Assembly (NCBI GenBank): GCA_007133205.1
Contig: SLND01000185.1
Coordinates: forward strand, 1-49,856
Direction of reading: 5' to 3'
Source: Natronospiraceae bacterium
GTDB lineage: Bacteria; Pseudomonadota; Gammaproteobacteria; Natronospirales; Natronospiraceae
DNA length: 49,856 nt
Made by a program: the position numbers and the translations under genes. The notes under the pieces are model-generated. The model was not told the origin of the DNA and did no database searches. It saw only the letters and a list, made by a program, of their open reading frames with translations. Below, piece after piece: positions 25,673 through 35,433 of the stretch (positions are counted from its first letter, which is position 1; every line of letters starts with the position of its first letter).

Positions 25673-27940
25673 ATGAGCGAAACCACCGAAGAGCGCCATC
25701 AACCCTGGGAAAGTCAGACCCTGGGGGATTTTACCGAAAAGGCCTACCTGGATTACTCGATGTACGTGGTTCTGGACCGGGCCCTGCCGCATGTCGGGGA
25801 TGGCCTCAAGCCGGTCCAGCGCCGCATTGTCTATGCCATGTCCGAACTGGGCCTGTCCGCCGGTTCCAAGCCGAAGAAATCCGCGCGGACGATTGGTGAC
25901 GTGCTCGGGAAATATCATCCTCATGGTGATTCGGCCTGTTACGAGGCCATGGTCCTGATGGCCCAACCCTTTGCCTATCGTTATCCCCTGGTGGACGGGC
26001 AGGGCAACTGGGGTTCCCCGGACGATCCCAAATCCTTCGCCGCGATGCGCTACACCGAGGCCCGGTTGGCGCCCTATGCCGGTGTGCTACTGGCAGAACT
26101 GGGTCAGGGCACCGTGGACTGGACCGCGAATTTCGACGGCACGCTCCAGGAGCCCGAGACGCTGCCGGCACGCCTGCCCAATGTCCTGCTCAATGGAACC
26201 ACGGGCATTGCCGTGGGCATGGCCACCGATATTCCGCCGCACAACCTGCGGGAAGTGGCCGGTGCCTGCATGCGACTGCTGGAGAACAGCCGCGCTTCTC
26301 TGGACGAACTCATGAAGCACGTGCCGGCACCGGATTTTCCCACCGAGGCCGAGATCATTACGCCGGCCGAAGATATCCGGGCAATGTATGAGAGTGGGCA
26401 TGGTTCGATCCGGATGCGGGCTGCATGGAAGCGGGAAGACGGGGACATCGTGATCACCGGGCTGCCATTCCAGACCGCCGGCAGCCGGGTGCTGGAGCAG
26501 GTGGCAGAGCAGATGCGGCAGAAGAAGCTGCCCATGGTGAGCGACCTGCGCGATGAGTCTGATCACGAGAATCCGGTGCGCCTGGTGATCGTGCCCCGTT
26601 CCAACCGGGTGGACTGTGAACGACTGATGAGCCACCTGTTTGCCACCACGGACCTGGAGAAGAATTATCGGGTCAACATGAATGTGATTGGCCTGGATGG
26701 CCGACCGCAGGTCAAGGGCCTGAAGGGGCTGTTATCCGAATGGATCAATTATCGTCTTGAAACGGTAACCCGGCGCCTGCAGTTCCGCCTCGATCGGGTG
26801 GAAAAACGCCTGCATATCCTTGAAGGCCTCCTGATCGCCTACCTGAACGTGGATGAGGTGATCCGGATTATTCGCGAGGAGGACGAACCAAAGCCGGTCC
26901 TGATGAAGACCTTCGGTCTCAGTGACCCACAGGCCGAGGCCATCCTGGAACTGAAGCTGCGCCATCTTGCACGCTTGGAGGAAATGAAGATTCGTGGCGA
27001 GCAGGATGAGCTGATGCAGGAATACCAGTCACTGCAGAAAACCCTGGGCTCCCGGCAACGCCTGAAGACCCTGGTCAAGAAGGAGATCAAGGCGGACGCG
27101 GAACGCTACGGAGATGCGCGCCTGTCGCCGATCGTTTCGCGAACGCCCGCACGTGCGATGGACGAGTCCGACCTGGTCCCCACCGAACCGGTTACCGTGG
27201 TTCTGTCGAAACGCGGCCTGGCGAGGGCAGCCAAGGGCCACGATGTGGATCCCGAGAAGCTGAACTTCAAGTCCGGCGATGGTTTTCTTGCTTCTGCACG
27301 TGGACGGAGCAACCAGCCTGCGGTATTCCTGGATTCCACCGGACGAACATACACTGTTCCCGCCCATCTGCTGCCTTCGGCACGGGGGCAGGGTGAGCCC
27401 CTGTCCGGTCGGGTCAATCCCCCGGATGGTGCCACCTTCGCCGGCGTCATGACCGGCGAAGCCGATGATCGCTGGTTGCTGATGACCGACCACGGCTATG
27501 GCTTCATCGCACGCCTGGGTGATCTTCTGACCCGTAATCGCAAGGGCAAGGCCGTGCTCAAGGTGCCACCCGGCGCGGGTGTGCTGCCACCCACACCGGT
27601 GATGGACGCGGAGCATGACTGGATCGCGGTTGCCGGCAGCGAAGGCCATTTCCTGACCTTCCCGGTAGAGGATCTCCCGGAAATGCCGCGGGGCAAGGGC
27701 AACAAGATGCTGGGCCTGCCCCCCCGCCGTGTTCGCGCCGGGGAGGAACGGGTCGCGGCAGTTACCACCTATGACGAAGAGGACATCCTGGTCCTGTACA
27801 GCGGGCAGCGCTACAAGCGTCTCGGCCCCGATGAACTGGATGAGTACCAGGGAGAGCGGGGACGCCGCGGCTACAAGCTGCCCCAGGGCTGGCGCAAGGT
27901 GGATCGGCTGGTGCCGGTGAGCCGTCTCCCCGAATCCTGA
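25673..27940 (+). CDS. parC: DNA topoisomerase IV subunit A
   Basis: ParC forms the DNA-cleaving core of topoisomerase IV with ParE. The 755-residue protein has the catalytic Tyr127 in MRYTEARL, the helix [16 protein letters not shown] with Ser87 and Glu91 (equivalents of the quinolone-resistance positions Ser80/Glu84 of E. coli ParC, both wild-type here), and a C-terminal beta-pinwheel (about 500-740) with degenerate blades and without the GyrA-box, as expected for ParC. Identity to E. coli ParC is very high around the active site. The stop is seven bases from the heat-shock promoter of htpX. Confidence 0.96.
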   Translation: MSETTEERHQPWESQTLGDFTEKAYLDYSMYVVLDRALPHVGDGLKPVQRRIVYAMSELGLSAGSKPKKSARTIGDVLGKYHPHGDSACYEAMVLMAQPFAYRYPLVDGQGNWGSPDDPKSFAAMRYTEARLAPYAGVLLAELGQGTVDWTANFDGTLQEPETLPARLPNVLLNGTTGIAVGMATDIPPHNLREVAGACMRLLENSRASLDELMKHVPAPDFPTEAEIITPAEDIRAMYESGHGSIRMRAAWKREDGDIVITGLPFQTAGSRVLEQVAEQMRQKKLPMVSDLRDESDHENPVRLVIVPRSNRVDCERLMSHLFATTDLEKNYRVNMNVIGLDGRPQVKGLKGLLSEWINYRLETVTRRLQFRLDRVEKRLHILEGLLIAYLNVDEVIRIIREEDEPKPVLMKTFGLSDPQAEAILELKLRHLARLEEMKIRGEQDELMQEYQSLQKTLGSRQRLKTLVKKEIKADAERYGDARLSPIVSRTPARAMDESDLVPTEPVTVVLSKRGLARAAKGHDVDPEKLNFKSGDGFLASARGRSNQPAVFLDSTGRTYTVPAHLLPSARGQGEPLSGRVNPPDGATFAGVMTGEADDRWLLMTDHGYGFIARLGDLLTRNRKGKAVLKVPPGAGVLPPTPVMDAEHDWIAVAGSEGHFLTFPVEDLPEMPRGKGNKMLGLPPRRVRAGEERVAAVTTYDEEDILVLYSGQRYKRLGPDELDEYQGERGRRGYKLPQGWRKVDRLVPVSRLPES

Positions 27941-27946
27941 GCCCCG

Positions 27947-27974
27947 CTTGAAAGGCGTCGGGATATCCCCATAT
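27947..27974 (+). promoter_or_regulatory. Sigma-32 (heat-shock) promoter of htpX
   Basis: CTTGAAA (27947-27953), a 13-base spacer and CCCCATAT (27967-27974) match the sigma-32 consensus CTTGAAA-N13-15-CCCCATNT exactly. It lies six bases after the parC stop and about 125 bases before htpX, a heat-inducible gene in E. coli. Transcription should begin near 27981. Confidence 0.85.
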
Positions 27975-27978
27975 TCCC

Positions 27979-28051
27979 TGTGAGACTCCGGGGATGCGGG
28001 AACTTCCCCTGGGGGCCGCGTTCTCACATGGCAGCAACGGCCGCAGGCCGT
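27979..28051 (+). promoter_or_regulatory. Folded 5' leader of htpX
   Basis: TGTGAGA (27979-27985) can pair with TCTCACA (28022-28028), with GGGGA (27990-27994) and TCCCC (28005-28009) nested inside. A second hairpin, ACGGCC (28037-28042) with GGCCGT (28046-28051), follows. The ribosome binding site GAGGGTGAG (28089-28097) is outside these stems. The leader is unusually structured; a regulatory role is inference. Confidence 0.45.
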
Positions 28052-28099
28052 GTTCAGGGCCTGTTCTAAAGATACAGCATCGCAATACGAGGGTGAGTC

Positions 28100-28981
28100 A
28101 TGAAGCGAGTTGCGTTGTTCGTGATGACCAACATCGCCATTCTGGCGGTCCTGTTTGTTATCACCTCCCTGCTGGGGGTCAACCGCTATCTGGATGAGCA
28201 CGGTGCCATCAATTATGAGGCGCTCTTCATCTTCGCGGCTGTCCTTGGCATGGGCGGATCCCTGATTTCTCTCGCTATTTCGAAATGGTCAGCCAAACAG
28301 ATGACCGGGGCGAAGGTGATCGAGCAGCCCCGTAACGAGACCGAAGCCTGGCTATTGCGGACGGTGGAGCAACAGGCACGGCAATGCGGCATCGGTATGC
28401 CGGAGGTCGCGATCTATCCCGGGGCGGAAATGAATGCCTTTGCAACCGGCATGAGCAGGAACAAGGCTCTGGTCGCGGTCAGCGCGGGTCTTTTGCAGAA
28501 CATGAGCCGGGATGAAGTGGAGGCCGTGCTCGGTCACGAAGTAAGTCATGTTGCCAACGGGGACATGGTGACCCTGGCCCTGGTCCAGGGCGTAGTCAAC
28601 ACCTTCGTCATCTTCCTGTCCCGCATAATCGGGCACATCGTCGATCGGGTGGTATTCAAGAACGAGTCCGGTCATGGGCCGGGTTTCTTCATCACCGCGA
28701 TCCTGGCGCAGATTGTCCTTGGCATACTGGCCAGCACCATCGTGTTCTGGTTCTCGCGCCACCGCGAATTCAGGGCCGATGCCGGGGGCGCAGAACTGGC
28801 GGGTCGCGAGAAGATGATTTCAGCTCTGAAGCGGCTCGGCGGCAAGGCCAATCAGGAACTCCCGGACCAGATGGCGGCCTTCGGGATTTTCGGACGCCCG
28901 GGTCAGGGCATCAAGCGTTTGTTCATGACTCACCCGCCGATCGAGGAACGAATCGAGGCCCTGCAGCAGCGGGGATTCTGA
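28100..28981 (+). CDS. htpX: HtpX membrane zinc protease
   Basis: HtpX is an inner-membrane M48 metalloprotease that works with FtsH in membrane-protein quality control under heat and envelope stress. The 293-residue protein has two N-terminal membrane helices (about 5-25 and 40-60), the zinc motif HEVSH (146-150), two further helices (about 160-180 and 195-220), and the downstream acidic ligand in [12 protein letters not shown]. Size and motifs match E. coli HtpX throughout. The perfect sigma-32 promoter upstream agrees with its known heat-shock control. Confidence 0.95.
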   Translation: MKRVALFVMTNIAILAVLFVITSLLGVNRYLDEHGAINYEALFIFAAVLGMGGSLISLAISKWSAKQMTGAKVIEQPRNETEAWLLRTVEQQARQCGIGMPEVAIYPGAEMNAFATGMSRNKALVAVSAGLLQNMSRDEVEAVLGHEVSHVANGDMVTLALVQGVVNTFVIFLSRIIGHIVDRVVFKNESGHGPGFFITAILAQIVLGILASTIVFWFSRHREFRADAGGAELAGREKMISALKRLGGKANQELPDQMAAFGIFGRPGQGIKRLFMTHPPIEERIEALQQRGF

Positions 28982-29161
28982 AGGGAGTCCAGTGGACGGG
29001 GCGTGCACATTGAACCCGCTCCCGATGGGAGTTTGATCCCAGGAATCGCGGCTGGACTGGACTGTTACTGGGCAGACACCGGGGCTGAGTTCCGTGGATG
29101 GTCTTGTTGGCCAGAGAATGCTATGTTCAGGGGAACAGGGATACGCGCCAAGGAGGCAGGG

Positions 29162-30418
29162 ATGCAGAAGAAAAAGGTTTCCGTTGGGGATCTTGTCCCC
29201 GGAATGTATGTCGCTGAACTGGATCGCCCCTGGACCGAAACGGGCTTTGTCTTCCAGGGTTTCTATATCCAGGGTGAAGGCGAGATCAAGGCCCTTGCAA
29301 AAACCTGCCGGTATGTATTCATAGATGTTGAACGCGGCTATGACCCCGATGCCGAGGGCTGGTCCCAGGTGCGGGAGGAGCCCGATGAGAAGCCGGTGCT
29401 TGAATCGGGGGGACCGAAGGAACTGGTACCGGAAGAGCCGGATTTCAGGAAGGGCGTGCGCCGAGTACGCGAATATCGCCGGAGCACCGCGGCCTTCCTT
29501 GACAATGCCATGTCGCAGGTGCGATCCGGCAAGGGTATCCCTACCAATGCTGCCGCCACCGCTGTAAATGGACTGATCAAGTCGATCCGGATCAACGTAA
29601 ACGCGTCGATCTGGCTCAATAATCTGAAACGCCGTCACGAACATTCGGCCGATCACTGTGCCAACGTGGCGGTCGTGTCACTGGCGTTTGCCTACCACCT
29701 GGGGTATCGGGGCAGAGACCTGGCTTCCATTGGTCTCGGGGCGCTTCTCCATGATGTTGGCCTGATGCGCCTGCCCTCGGAGCTGCTGGACAAGCCGGCC
29801 GACCTCGAGATCCCGGAGCTCCAGGAAATCCGCGAACATCCCCTTGAGGGATATCGAATGATGAAGCGGAACGGCAATGTTCCGGAGATTGCTCTCAATA
29901 TCATTCGCTACCATCATGAGCGTGTCAGCGGTGATGGCTACCCGGAAGGCCTGTCAGGAGATCAGATTCCGACGGAAGCCCTGATCGTCTCCATTGCCGA
30001 TGTCTACGATGCCATGACCACGGACCGGCCGTACCGCAATCCCCTGTCTCCTCACGGATGTCTGAGCGTGATCCGTCACATGGGGGCCACCGATTTCGGT
30101 GCAAAGCTGGCCAGGGAGTTCATGACCTGCATTGGTGTCTATCCAATCAGCAGCGTAGTCGAGCTGAACAATGGAAGCATCGCCATGGTTGTGGCCCATA
30201 ATCACCGGACGCGTGTGCGGCCCGAGATCATGTTGCTGTGGGACAGGAACGGAAAGCCGTATGAGGACTGGCCCATCATGAGCATTGATCGCAAGGCCGA
30301 GCAGCCGGATGGCGATCAGTGGTTGATCATGCGGGTCGTGGATCCGGAAGAGTATAACGTGGATGTAGGCAAGGTCACGGAAGAGTATCTGGACCGAAAC
30401 TACCTGACCACGGCCTGA
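29162..30418 (+). CDS. DUF3391/HD-GYP protein 1 (signature Lys replaced)
   Basis: The 418-residue protein has an N-terminal DUF3391 domain (about 5-60: GDLVPGMYVAELDRPW, FVFQGFYI), a variable linker, and an HD-GYP cyclic-di-GMP phosphodiesterase-type domain (about 150-330). Metal ligands are present: HCANV (His165), HD at 197-198, HHER at 251-254 and GYPEGL at 259-264. The lysine that follows in HDxGK is Leu201, so substrate binding or activity may be altered. AAGGAGG precedes ATG 29162; the longer frame from 29003 has no such site. It is the first of three paralogues in this window (also at 35434 and 40816). It stands alone after htpX and converges on the FimX-like gene. Confidence 0.9.
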   Translation: MQKKKVSVGDLVPGMYVAELDRPWTETGFVFQGFYIQGEGEIKALAKTCRYVFIDVERGYDPDAEGWSQVREEPDEKPVLESGGPKELVPEEPDFRKGVRRVREYRRSTAAFLDNAMSQVRSGKGIPTNAAATAVNGLIKSIRINVNASIWLNNLKRRHEHSADHCANVAVVSLAFAYHLGYRGRDLASIGLGALLHDVGLMRLPSELLDKPADLEIPELQEIREHPLEGYRMMKRNGNVPEIALNIIRYHHERVSGDGYPEGLSGDQIPTEALIVSIADVYDAMTTDRPYRNPLSPHGCLSVIRHMGATDFGAKLAREFMTCIGVYPISSVVELNNGSIAMVVAHNHRTRVRPEIMLLWDRNGKPYEDWPIMSIDRKAEQPDGDQWLIMRVVDPEEYNVDVGKVTEEYLDRNYLTTA

Positions 30419-30546
30419 ACGATGCTCGGGGGCATGACTGGCCCGTATGATGCGGATCTGCCGAGCGCCACCCTCCCGCTGTCGGCATGAGCATGTAGCA
30501 AAGCCGTGAGCTGTCCCTTGTCTTATGGCATCCGAGTCAAAAGGGG

Positions 30547-32625
30547 CTACTGCGGCTCTGCCATGACAACCTCGGGTTCCTGCACGTAGTTGCCCTGGAT
30601 ATAGGCAATTCCAACCTGGAAAAGGGATGCCATGGTGTGGGCATCCTCCACCCCTTCTGCCACGGTGGCGATCTTCCGGGACTGTGCTGTCTTGACGAAG
30701 CCTTCCACCTGCGCCTGTTTGTCCTCGTCGGATTCAAGTCCATCCATGAAAGAAGCATCGATCTTGAGGTAGTCCATTTCCAGATGCTGCAGGGTCTGGG
30801 TCGGATTGTGGCCAATCCCGAAATGCTCAATAGCTATACCGCAACCGTGCTTGCGCATGGTTGCGCTGAAGCTCTTCGCCTCCTTGAGTCGTTTGTCCAC
30901 GGATGCCTCGGAGATTTCGAAGACAATATGCTGCTTGGGGATACTGGTTTTCTGAACACGTCTTTCGATCCATTCAAGCAGTTTCGCATCACCCAGCGTC
31001 TGATGGTGAATCCGGATGAAAAAAGCATGCTTCTCGCCCCGTTGGTGCCGGTCTTCCAGCACCTTCAAGGCATTCTCGACGACCCATCGGTCAATCAGGA
31101 CCATGAGGCGATTGCGCTCCGCTGCCTCCATGAAATCGGAGGCTTCATGCTGTTTTCCATTTTCATCCCGTAGCTGGACAAGAATGTCGAAAAGACTGGA
31201 GTCGCCACCGGCGAGATCTGCAATGGGCTGGGAGACAACCTGGAACAGGTCCTTTTCCACGCCCGCCTTGATGCGTTTGACCCAGGCATGGTCGGAAAGC
31301 TGTCCTTCTTCGTCGGTCTCGGGTGGTTCGTAGCGGACGACCTTGTTGCCCCCCGCCTTGCTGGCCTGGGTGGCAGCCTGTTCGGCGTGGGAGAGCAGCG
31401 TATCCGGGGTGTCGACGGATTCCTTCATCTCCCCCACACCAATCGAGCAGGTGAGGGCCGTGGATTGGCCGCCGGCCTCGAAGACCTCGGACGCAATCTT
31501 GTTGCGTAACTCGTCGGCCCATTGCTCGATGATGCTTATATTGCCACGCTCGCTCAGAACCGTAATGATGTTGTCGCTGAAGCGAGCACAGAAATCACTT
31601 TCATCCGCGTGCTCCCGAACAATCGCGGCCAGTTTTTTCAGGATATCGTCAGATGCAACCGTGCCGATCTTGTCCTTGATGACATCAAACTTGTCCGGGC
31701 GCATATATAGCAGGGCGCGGCCCTGGCCATCGTCCTGCCGTGCACCGAAGCGCTGGGTCAGTACTTCGCCAAAATAAGCGCGGTTGAACAGTCCGGTCAG
31801 GGAGTCGCGTCGTTCCAGCTCCTGGATGATACCCTCGGTATCCACATCAGATGCTTCACTTCGGATCGCGAGTTCCACCGCCGGCTCGCCATCCATTTCA
31901 AGGCTGCGCATCTCCAGGGTCAGGTCAAACTCGCTGCCGTCCTGGTGTCGTCCCTTCAGCTCGGTTGTTTCATCCTGGGTCTTGCCCTTGAGGGTATTCC
32001 GGATCAGGGTCTTGAGAATCTTCTGTGAATCCGGCGCGAAGAGGTCCATGACGGGCATTCCCTCGAGTGCCTCCTTGTCCTCATAACCGAAGAGCTCAAG
32101 GTAGGCGGGGTTTGCATCCACATGAATGCCTTCCTGGACATAGGCCAGGGCATCGGCGGTTTCAGAAACAATCCCTTCAAAACGTTTTTCGTATTCCTGT
32201 AATTGTTCTCGCGCGGCCTGCAGGGCACGGGCCTGCCTCAGGACACCAAATTCGCGCGTGACGACGGCAATCAGTCGTTCAGTCTCCTCAAGGGAGACCA
32301 GGTCCCTGGCGCCGTTCTGGATGGCCTTGGCTACGGAACTCTCGTCGGCATCATTGCTGATTGCGATGACCGGGACCAGTGGGGCGTGTTCGTCCCTCAG
32401 TTCGACCACCTTGGCAAGACCGGCGCCGGCCCCCTTGGTGTACGAGACGATCAGGTCAGGTTCTTCCTGCTTGATGGCCCGTGCAAGCTCATCGAAATTG
32501 CTGACCCATTTGGTCCGCATGGCGTGGCCGGCACCGCGCAGGGCCCGGTTGAGGGTTTCCGCATCGTCCTGTGAGCGGGTCAAGACCAGTGCCGGCAGAT
32601 AGTCTCTTTGCATATCCTTCTGCAT
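30547..32625 (-). CDS. FimX-like degenerate GGDEF-EAL protein
   Basis: The 692-residue protein has a receiver-like N-terminus (about 8-125) without a convincing phosphorylation pocket, a PAS domain (about 145-255), a GGDEF domain (260-435) and an EAL domain (445-690). Both catalytic signatures are lost: the GGDEF position reads SDNII (350-354) and the EAL position DIL (480-482); DDFG of the EAL domain is EHFG (600-603). REC-PAS-GGDEF-EAL with a GDSIF-like and an EVL-like motif, and about 690 residues, is the layout of Pseudomonas FimX, a c-di-GMP receptor for type IV pilus twitching. So this is probably a c-di-GMP receptor, not an enzyme. The start at ATG 32625 matches FimX length; the frame runs on to 33117 inside epmB. 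It lies 83 bases after epmB. Confidence 0.85.
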   Translation of the reverse strand: MQKDMQRDYLPALVLTRSQDDAETLNRALRGAGHAMRTKWVSNFDELARAIKQEEPDLIVSYTKGAGAGLAKVVELRDEHAPLVPVIAISNDADESSVAKAIQNGARDLVSLEETERLIAVVTREFGVLRQARALQAAREQLQEYEKRFEGIVSETADALAYVQEGIHVDANPAYLELFGYEDKEALEGMPVMDLFAPDSQKILKTLIRNTLKGKTQDETTELKGRHQDGSEFDLTLEMRSLEMDGEPAVELAIRSEASDVDTEGIIQELERRDSLTGLFNRAYFGEVLTQRFGARQDDGQGRALLYMRPDKFDVIKDKIGTVASDDILKKLAAIVREHADESDFCARFSDNIITVLSERGNISIIEQWADELRNKIASEVFEAGGQSTALTCSIGVGEMKESVDTPDTLLSHAEQAATQASKAGGNKVVRYEPPETDEEGQLSDHAWVKRIKAGVEKDLFQVVSQPIADLAGGDSSLFDILVQLRDENGKQHEASDFMEAAERNRLMVLIDRWVVENALKVLEDRHQRGEKHAFFIRIHHQTLGDAKLLEWIERRVQKTSIPKQHIVFEISEASVDKRLKEAKSFSATMRKHGCGIAIEHFGIGHNPTQTLQHLEMDYLKIDASFMDGLESDEDKQAQVEGFVKTAQSRKIATVAEGVEDAHTMASLFQVGIAYIQGNYVQEPEVVMAEPQ

Positions 32626-32708
32626 ATCCTGGTTGCTTAACAGATCAGATCGTGTGGAACCGCGTCGCGGGCTGCCATGCTGGCGACCCGTTGCCTCTAG
32701 TATCCCAT

Positions 32709-33749
32709 TCAGGGCGTGTTGTCCACCACCTCGCCCGTGACGGGGGTCTTGGCGTCTTCTCCGGGTATTTCCCGGACAAGCCGCGGAACCATATACCCCG
32801 GCGCCCGCCGTCGCAAGCGATCCACCAGATCGAGCGCCCGGGATTCCGGGACGTCGAAATGGGCTGCCCCGGCCACCGGATCCAGCATGTGGAGATAATA
32901 GGGGCTGACGGCGGCGGCCGTCAGCGCCTCTCCCAGGGCTTCCAGGGCCTCTATATTGTCGTTGACGCCGCGCAGGAGCACCGCCTGGTTGAGCAGCAGC
33001 GCGCCCGTTTCGCGCAGCCTCCCGATCCCGGAGCGTACATGCGAGTCGATTTCCCGGGCATGATTGGCGTGCAGGACCACTGTCACGGGCCCCGGGAATC
33101 GCTCGATTTCCCGGCAAAGGGCCCTGGTGACGCGTTCGGGCAACACCACGGGATGGCGGCTGTGAATCCGCAGGCGCTTTACATGTGAGATTTGTCCCAA
33201 GCCCTGTATCAGCTCGCCCAGCCTGTCGTCACCCAGGGACAGCGGATCACCGCCACTGAGGATGACTTCGTGAATATCCCGGTCATTGGCGACGGCGGTC
33301 AGGGCCTGGTGCCAGCGCCCTCGGGCTGCATTCTGCTCGGAGTACGGGAAATGGCGTCGAAAACAGTAGCGGCAGTGAACGGCACAGGCGCCCGTGGTGA
33401 TGAGCAGGGCACGGCCCGGATACTTCTTGAGGACGCCAGGGTCGAGTTGACTGTCCAGGTCCCCTACCGGATCGGCGCGGAAACCGGGCACCTCCTCGAA
33501 TTCCGCCTCCAGCGGCAATACCTGCCGCAGGAGCGGGTCGGCGGGATCACCCCGCTGCATCCGCGCCACGTAGCCCCGCGGCACCCTGAGAGGAAAGAGC
33601 TGGGCGGCACGGCGTGCCGACGGCAGCAGATTGGCCGGCAGCTCCAGCATCTCCAGAAGCTCGCGGGGATCGCGCACCGCCTCGGCGAGGGCCTGTTGCC
33701 AGTTTCTCGCCCCCGCGGGCTGCGTAAAGGCCTTGTGAGCGGTTATCAT
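32709..33749 (-). CDS. epmB: EF-P (R)-beta-lysylation: lysine 2,3-aminomutase EpmB
   Basis: EpmB is a radical-SAM, PLP-dependent aminomutase that turns (S)-alpha-lysine into (R)-beta-lysine, which EpmA attaches to EF-P. The 346-residue protein has the iron-sulphur motif CAVHCRYC (Cys-x3-Cys-x2-Cys) near residue 122 and the SGGDPLSLGDDRL segment near 170, both standard for the KamA family. It lacks the extra C-terminal part of the catabolic KamA, and its neighbourhood settles the call: efp and epmA are directly on the other side of the divergent promoter region (33750-33853). Confidence 0.95.
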   Translation of the reverse strand: MITAHKAFTQPAGARNWQQALAEAVRDPRELLEMLELPANLLPSARRAAQLFPLRVPRGYVARMQRGDPADPLLRQVLPLEAEFEEVPGFRADPVGDLDSQLDPGVLKKYPGRALLITTGACAVHCRYCFRRHFPYSEQNAARGRWHQALTAVANDRDIHEVILSGGDPLSLGDDRLGELIQGLGQISHVKRLRIHSRHPVVLPERVTRALCREIERFPGPVTVVLHANHAREIDSHVRSGIGRLRETGALLLNQAVLLRGVNDNIEALEALGEALTAAAVSPYYLHMLDPVAGAAHFDVPESRALDLVDRLRRRAPGYMVPRLVREIPGEDAKTPVTGEVVDNTP

Positions 33750-33853
33750 AAGCAGCTTTGTCGCAGGCAGTTGAGTCGATTCGGTCCTGTTCCAGGACGC
33801 TCTGGATTAAACCACGGATACCAATTTCTGCACCGTACAGCCGGGGAATATAA

Positions 33854-34423
33854 ATGGCCAGTTACAGTACCAACGAATTCAAGAGCGGATTGAAGATCAT
33901 GCTCGATGGTGACCCCTATAACATCGTCGAGAATGAGTTCGTCAAGCCGGGCAAGGGCCAGGCCTTCAATCGGGTGAAGGTCCGGAACCTCAAGACGGGC
34001 CGCGTGGTGGACCGGACTTTCAAGTCCGGTGAATCCGTGGAGGCCGCCGATGTCTTTGAAATGGACATGGAGTATCTCTACACGGATGGTGAGTTCTATT
34101 ATTTCATGGAGCCACAGAGCTTCGAGCAGTATCCGGCAAACCCGGAAGCCATGGGGGATACTGCAAAGTGGATCAAGGAGCAGGATTCCTGCCGCGTCAC
34201 TCTGTATGAGGGTGCGCCCCTGGCGGTCGAACCCCCGGCCATGGCGGAGCTGAAGGTGGTCGAAACCGACCCCGGTGTGCGTGGTGACACCTCCAGTGGG
34301 GGCACCAAGCCGGCAAAGCTGGAGACAGGCGCCACCGTGCAGGTTCCGCTCTTTCTCGAGGAAGGCGAGGTCATCAAGGTGGATCCACGCAAGGGCGAGT
34401 ACATTTCCCGGGTCAAGAAATGA
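33854..34423 (+). CDS. efp: Elongation factor P
   Basis: EF-P relieves ribosomes stalled on polyproline stretches. The 189-residue protein has three beta-barrel domains; the modified lysine is Lys34 at the tip of the loop [15 protein letters not shown]-like and [18 protein letters not shown] segments match E. coli EF-P. Lys34 and the adjacent epmA and epmB show that beta-lysylation, rather than rhamnosylation, is used. GGGGAATA precedes the ATG. The stop overlaps the epmA start. Confidence 0.97.
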   Translation: MASYSTNEFKSGLKIMLDGDPYNIVENEFVKPGKGQAFNRVKVRNLKTGRVVDRTFKSGESVEAADVFEMDMEYLYTDGEFYYFMEPQSFEQYPANPEAMGDTAKWIKEQDSCRVTLYEGAPLAVEPPAMAELKVVETDPGVRGDTSSGGTKPAKLETGATVQVPLFLEEGEVIKVDPRKGEYISRVKK

Positions 34424-35382
34424 CCCGGGAATGGCGGCCCGCCGCCGATCCCGACGTCATCAGGGCCCGGGCGCGGCTGACCGCACGCGTCCGGGCCTTT
34501 TTCGATCAGCGGGGCGTGACCGAAGTCACTACCCCCGTGCTCTCGCGGGCAAGCATTCCCGACCCCAACATCCCGAGCATGTCGGCGCAGACGGCCCAGG
34601 GCCGGCGCTACCTGCAGACCTCTCCCGAATTTCCCATGAAACGCCTGCTTGCCGCGGGCAGCGGAGATATTTTCCAGATCTGTCCAGTGTTTCGCGATGG
34701 CGAATCAGGTCAGTGGCACAACCCCGAATTCGAGTTGCTGGAATGGTATCGACTGGGGCTGGATGAGCTCGCGTTGGCGCGGGAGTGTGCTTCCCTGGTG
34801 GAGTGTGTGGTCGAGCGACCGACCCAATTGCAGGAGACGGAATTTCTGTCCTATCGCGATGCCTTTGTCAGGCATGCCGGCATCGACCCCCTGGATGCAT
34901 CCACGGAGGAAATTGCGGAAACCGCAATCGAGATTCTGGGGACCGGTGGACCAAAGGACTGGACCGCGTCGGAATGGCTGGACCTGCTGGGGGCGACCCG
35001 GGTCTGGCCCGCCCTGGGCCGGGGCCGGGTGACCGTGGTCACCGATTTCCCGCAAGACCAGGCAGCGCTGGCGCGGTTGCGCCCGGGCAATCCGCCCACG
35101 GCGGCACGTTTCGAGCTCTTTCTGGACGGCATCGAACTGGCCAACGGTTTCCATGAACTGACCGATGCCGGGGAGCAAAGGGCCCGATTCGAGGCGGATA
35201 ACCGCCGGCGCAGGGCCCGGGGCCTCCCGGAAGTGCCCCTGGATGAGTGTCTCCTGGAGGCACTGGCGCACGGTCTGCCGGATTGTGCGGGGGTGGCCCT
35301 TGGGCTGGATCGCCTTTATGCGCTGGCCCTGGGAGCATCATCCATCGCGGAGGTAATGAGCTTTCCAAGTGATCGTGCGTGA
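34420..35382 (+). CDS. epmA: EF-P--(R)-beta-lysine ligase
   Basis: EpmA is a class-II lysyl-tRNA-synthetase homologue without the tRNA-binding domain; it joins beta-lysine to Lys34 of EF-P. The 320-residue protein has class-II motifs: motif 1 around [19 protein letters not shown], motif 2 around [27 protein letters not shown], and motif 3 [15 protein letters not shown] near the end. ATGA overlap with efp (34420-34423) means translational coupling. The lysine 5-hydroxylase EpmC is not seen. Confidence 0.96.
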   Translation: MTREWRPAADPDVIRARARLTARVRAFFDQRGVTEVTTPVLSRASIPDPNIPSMSAQTAQGRRYLQTSPEFPMKRLLAAGSGDIFQICPVFRDGESGQWHNPEFELLEWYRLGLDELALARECASLVECVVERPTQLQETEFLSYRDAFVRHAGIDPLDASTEEIAETAIEILGTGGPKDWTASEWLDLLGATRVWPALGRGRVTVVTDFPQDQAALARLRPGNPPTAARFELFLDGIELANGFHELTDAGEQRARFEADNRRRRARGLPEVPLDECLLEALAHGLPDCAGVALGLDRLYALALGASSIAEVMSFPSDRA

Positions 35383-35433
35383 ATTACTGTCAGGGGTGCT
35401 GACATTCGATTACTGTCGAGAATGGGGTGTCTG

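Noticed and set aside
32625-33117. N-terminal extension of the FimX-like protein to 33117
   Set aside because: The extra 164 residues are antisense-type sequence within epmB, and starting at 32625 gives the FimX length and layout.
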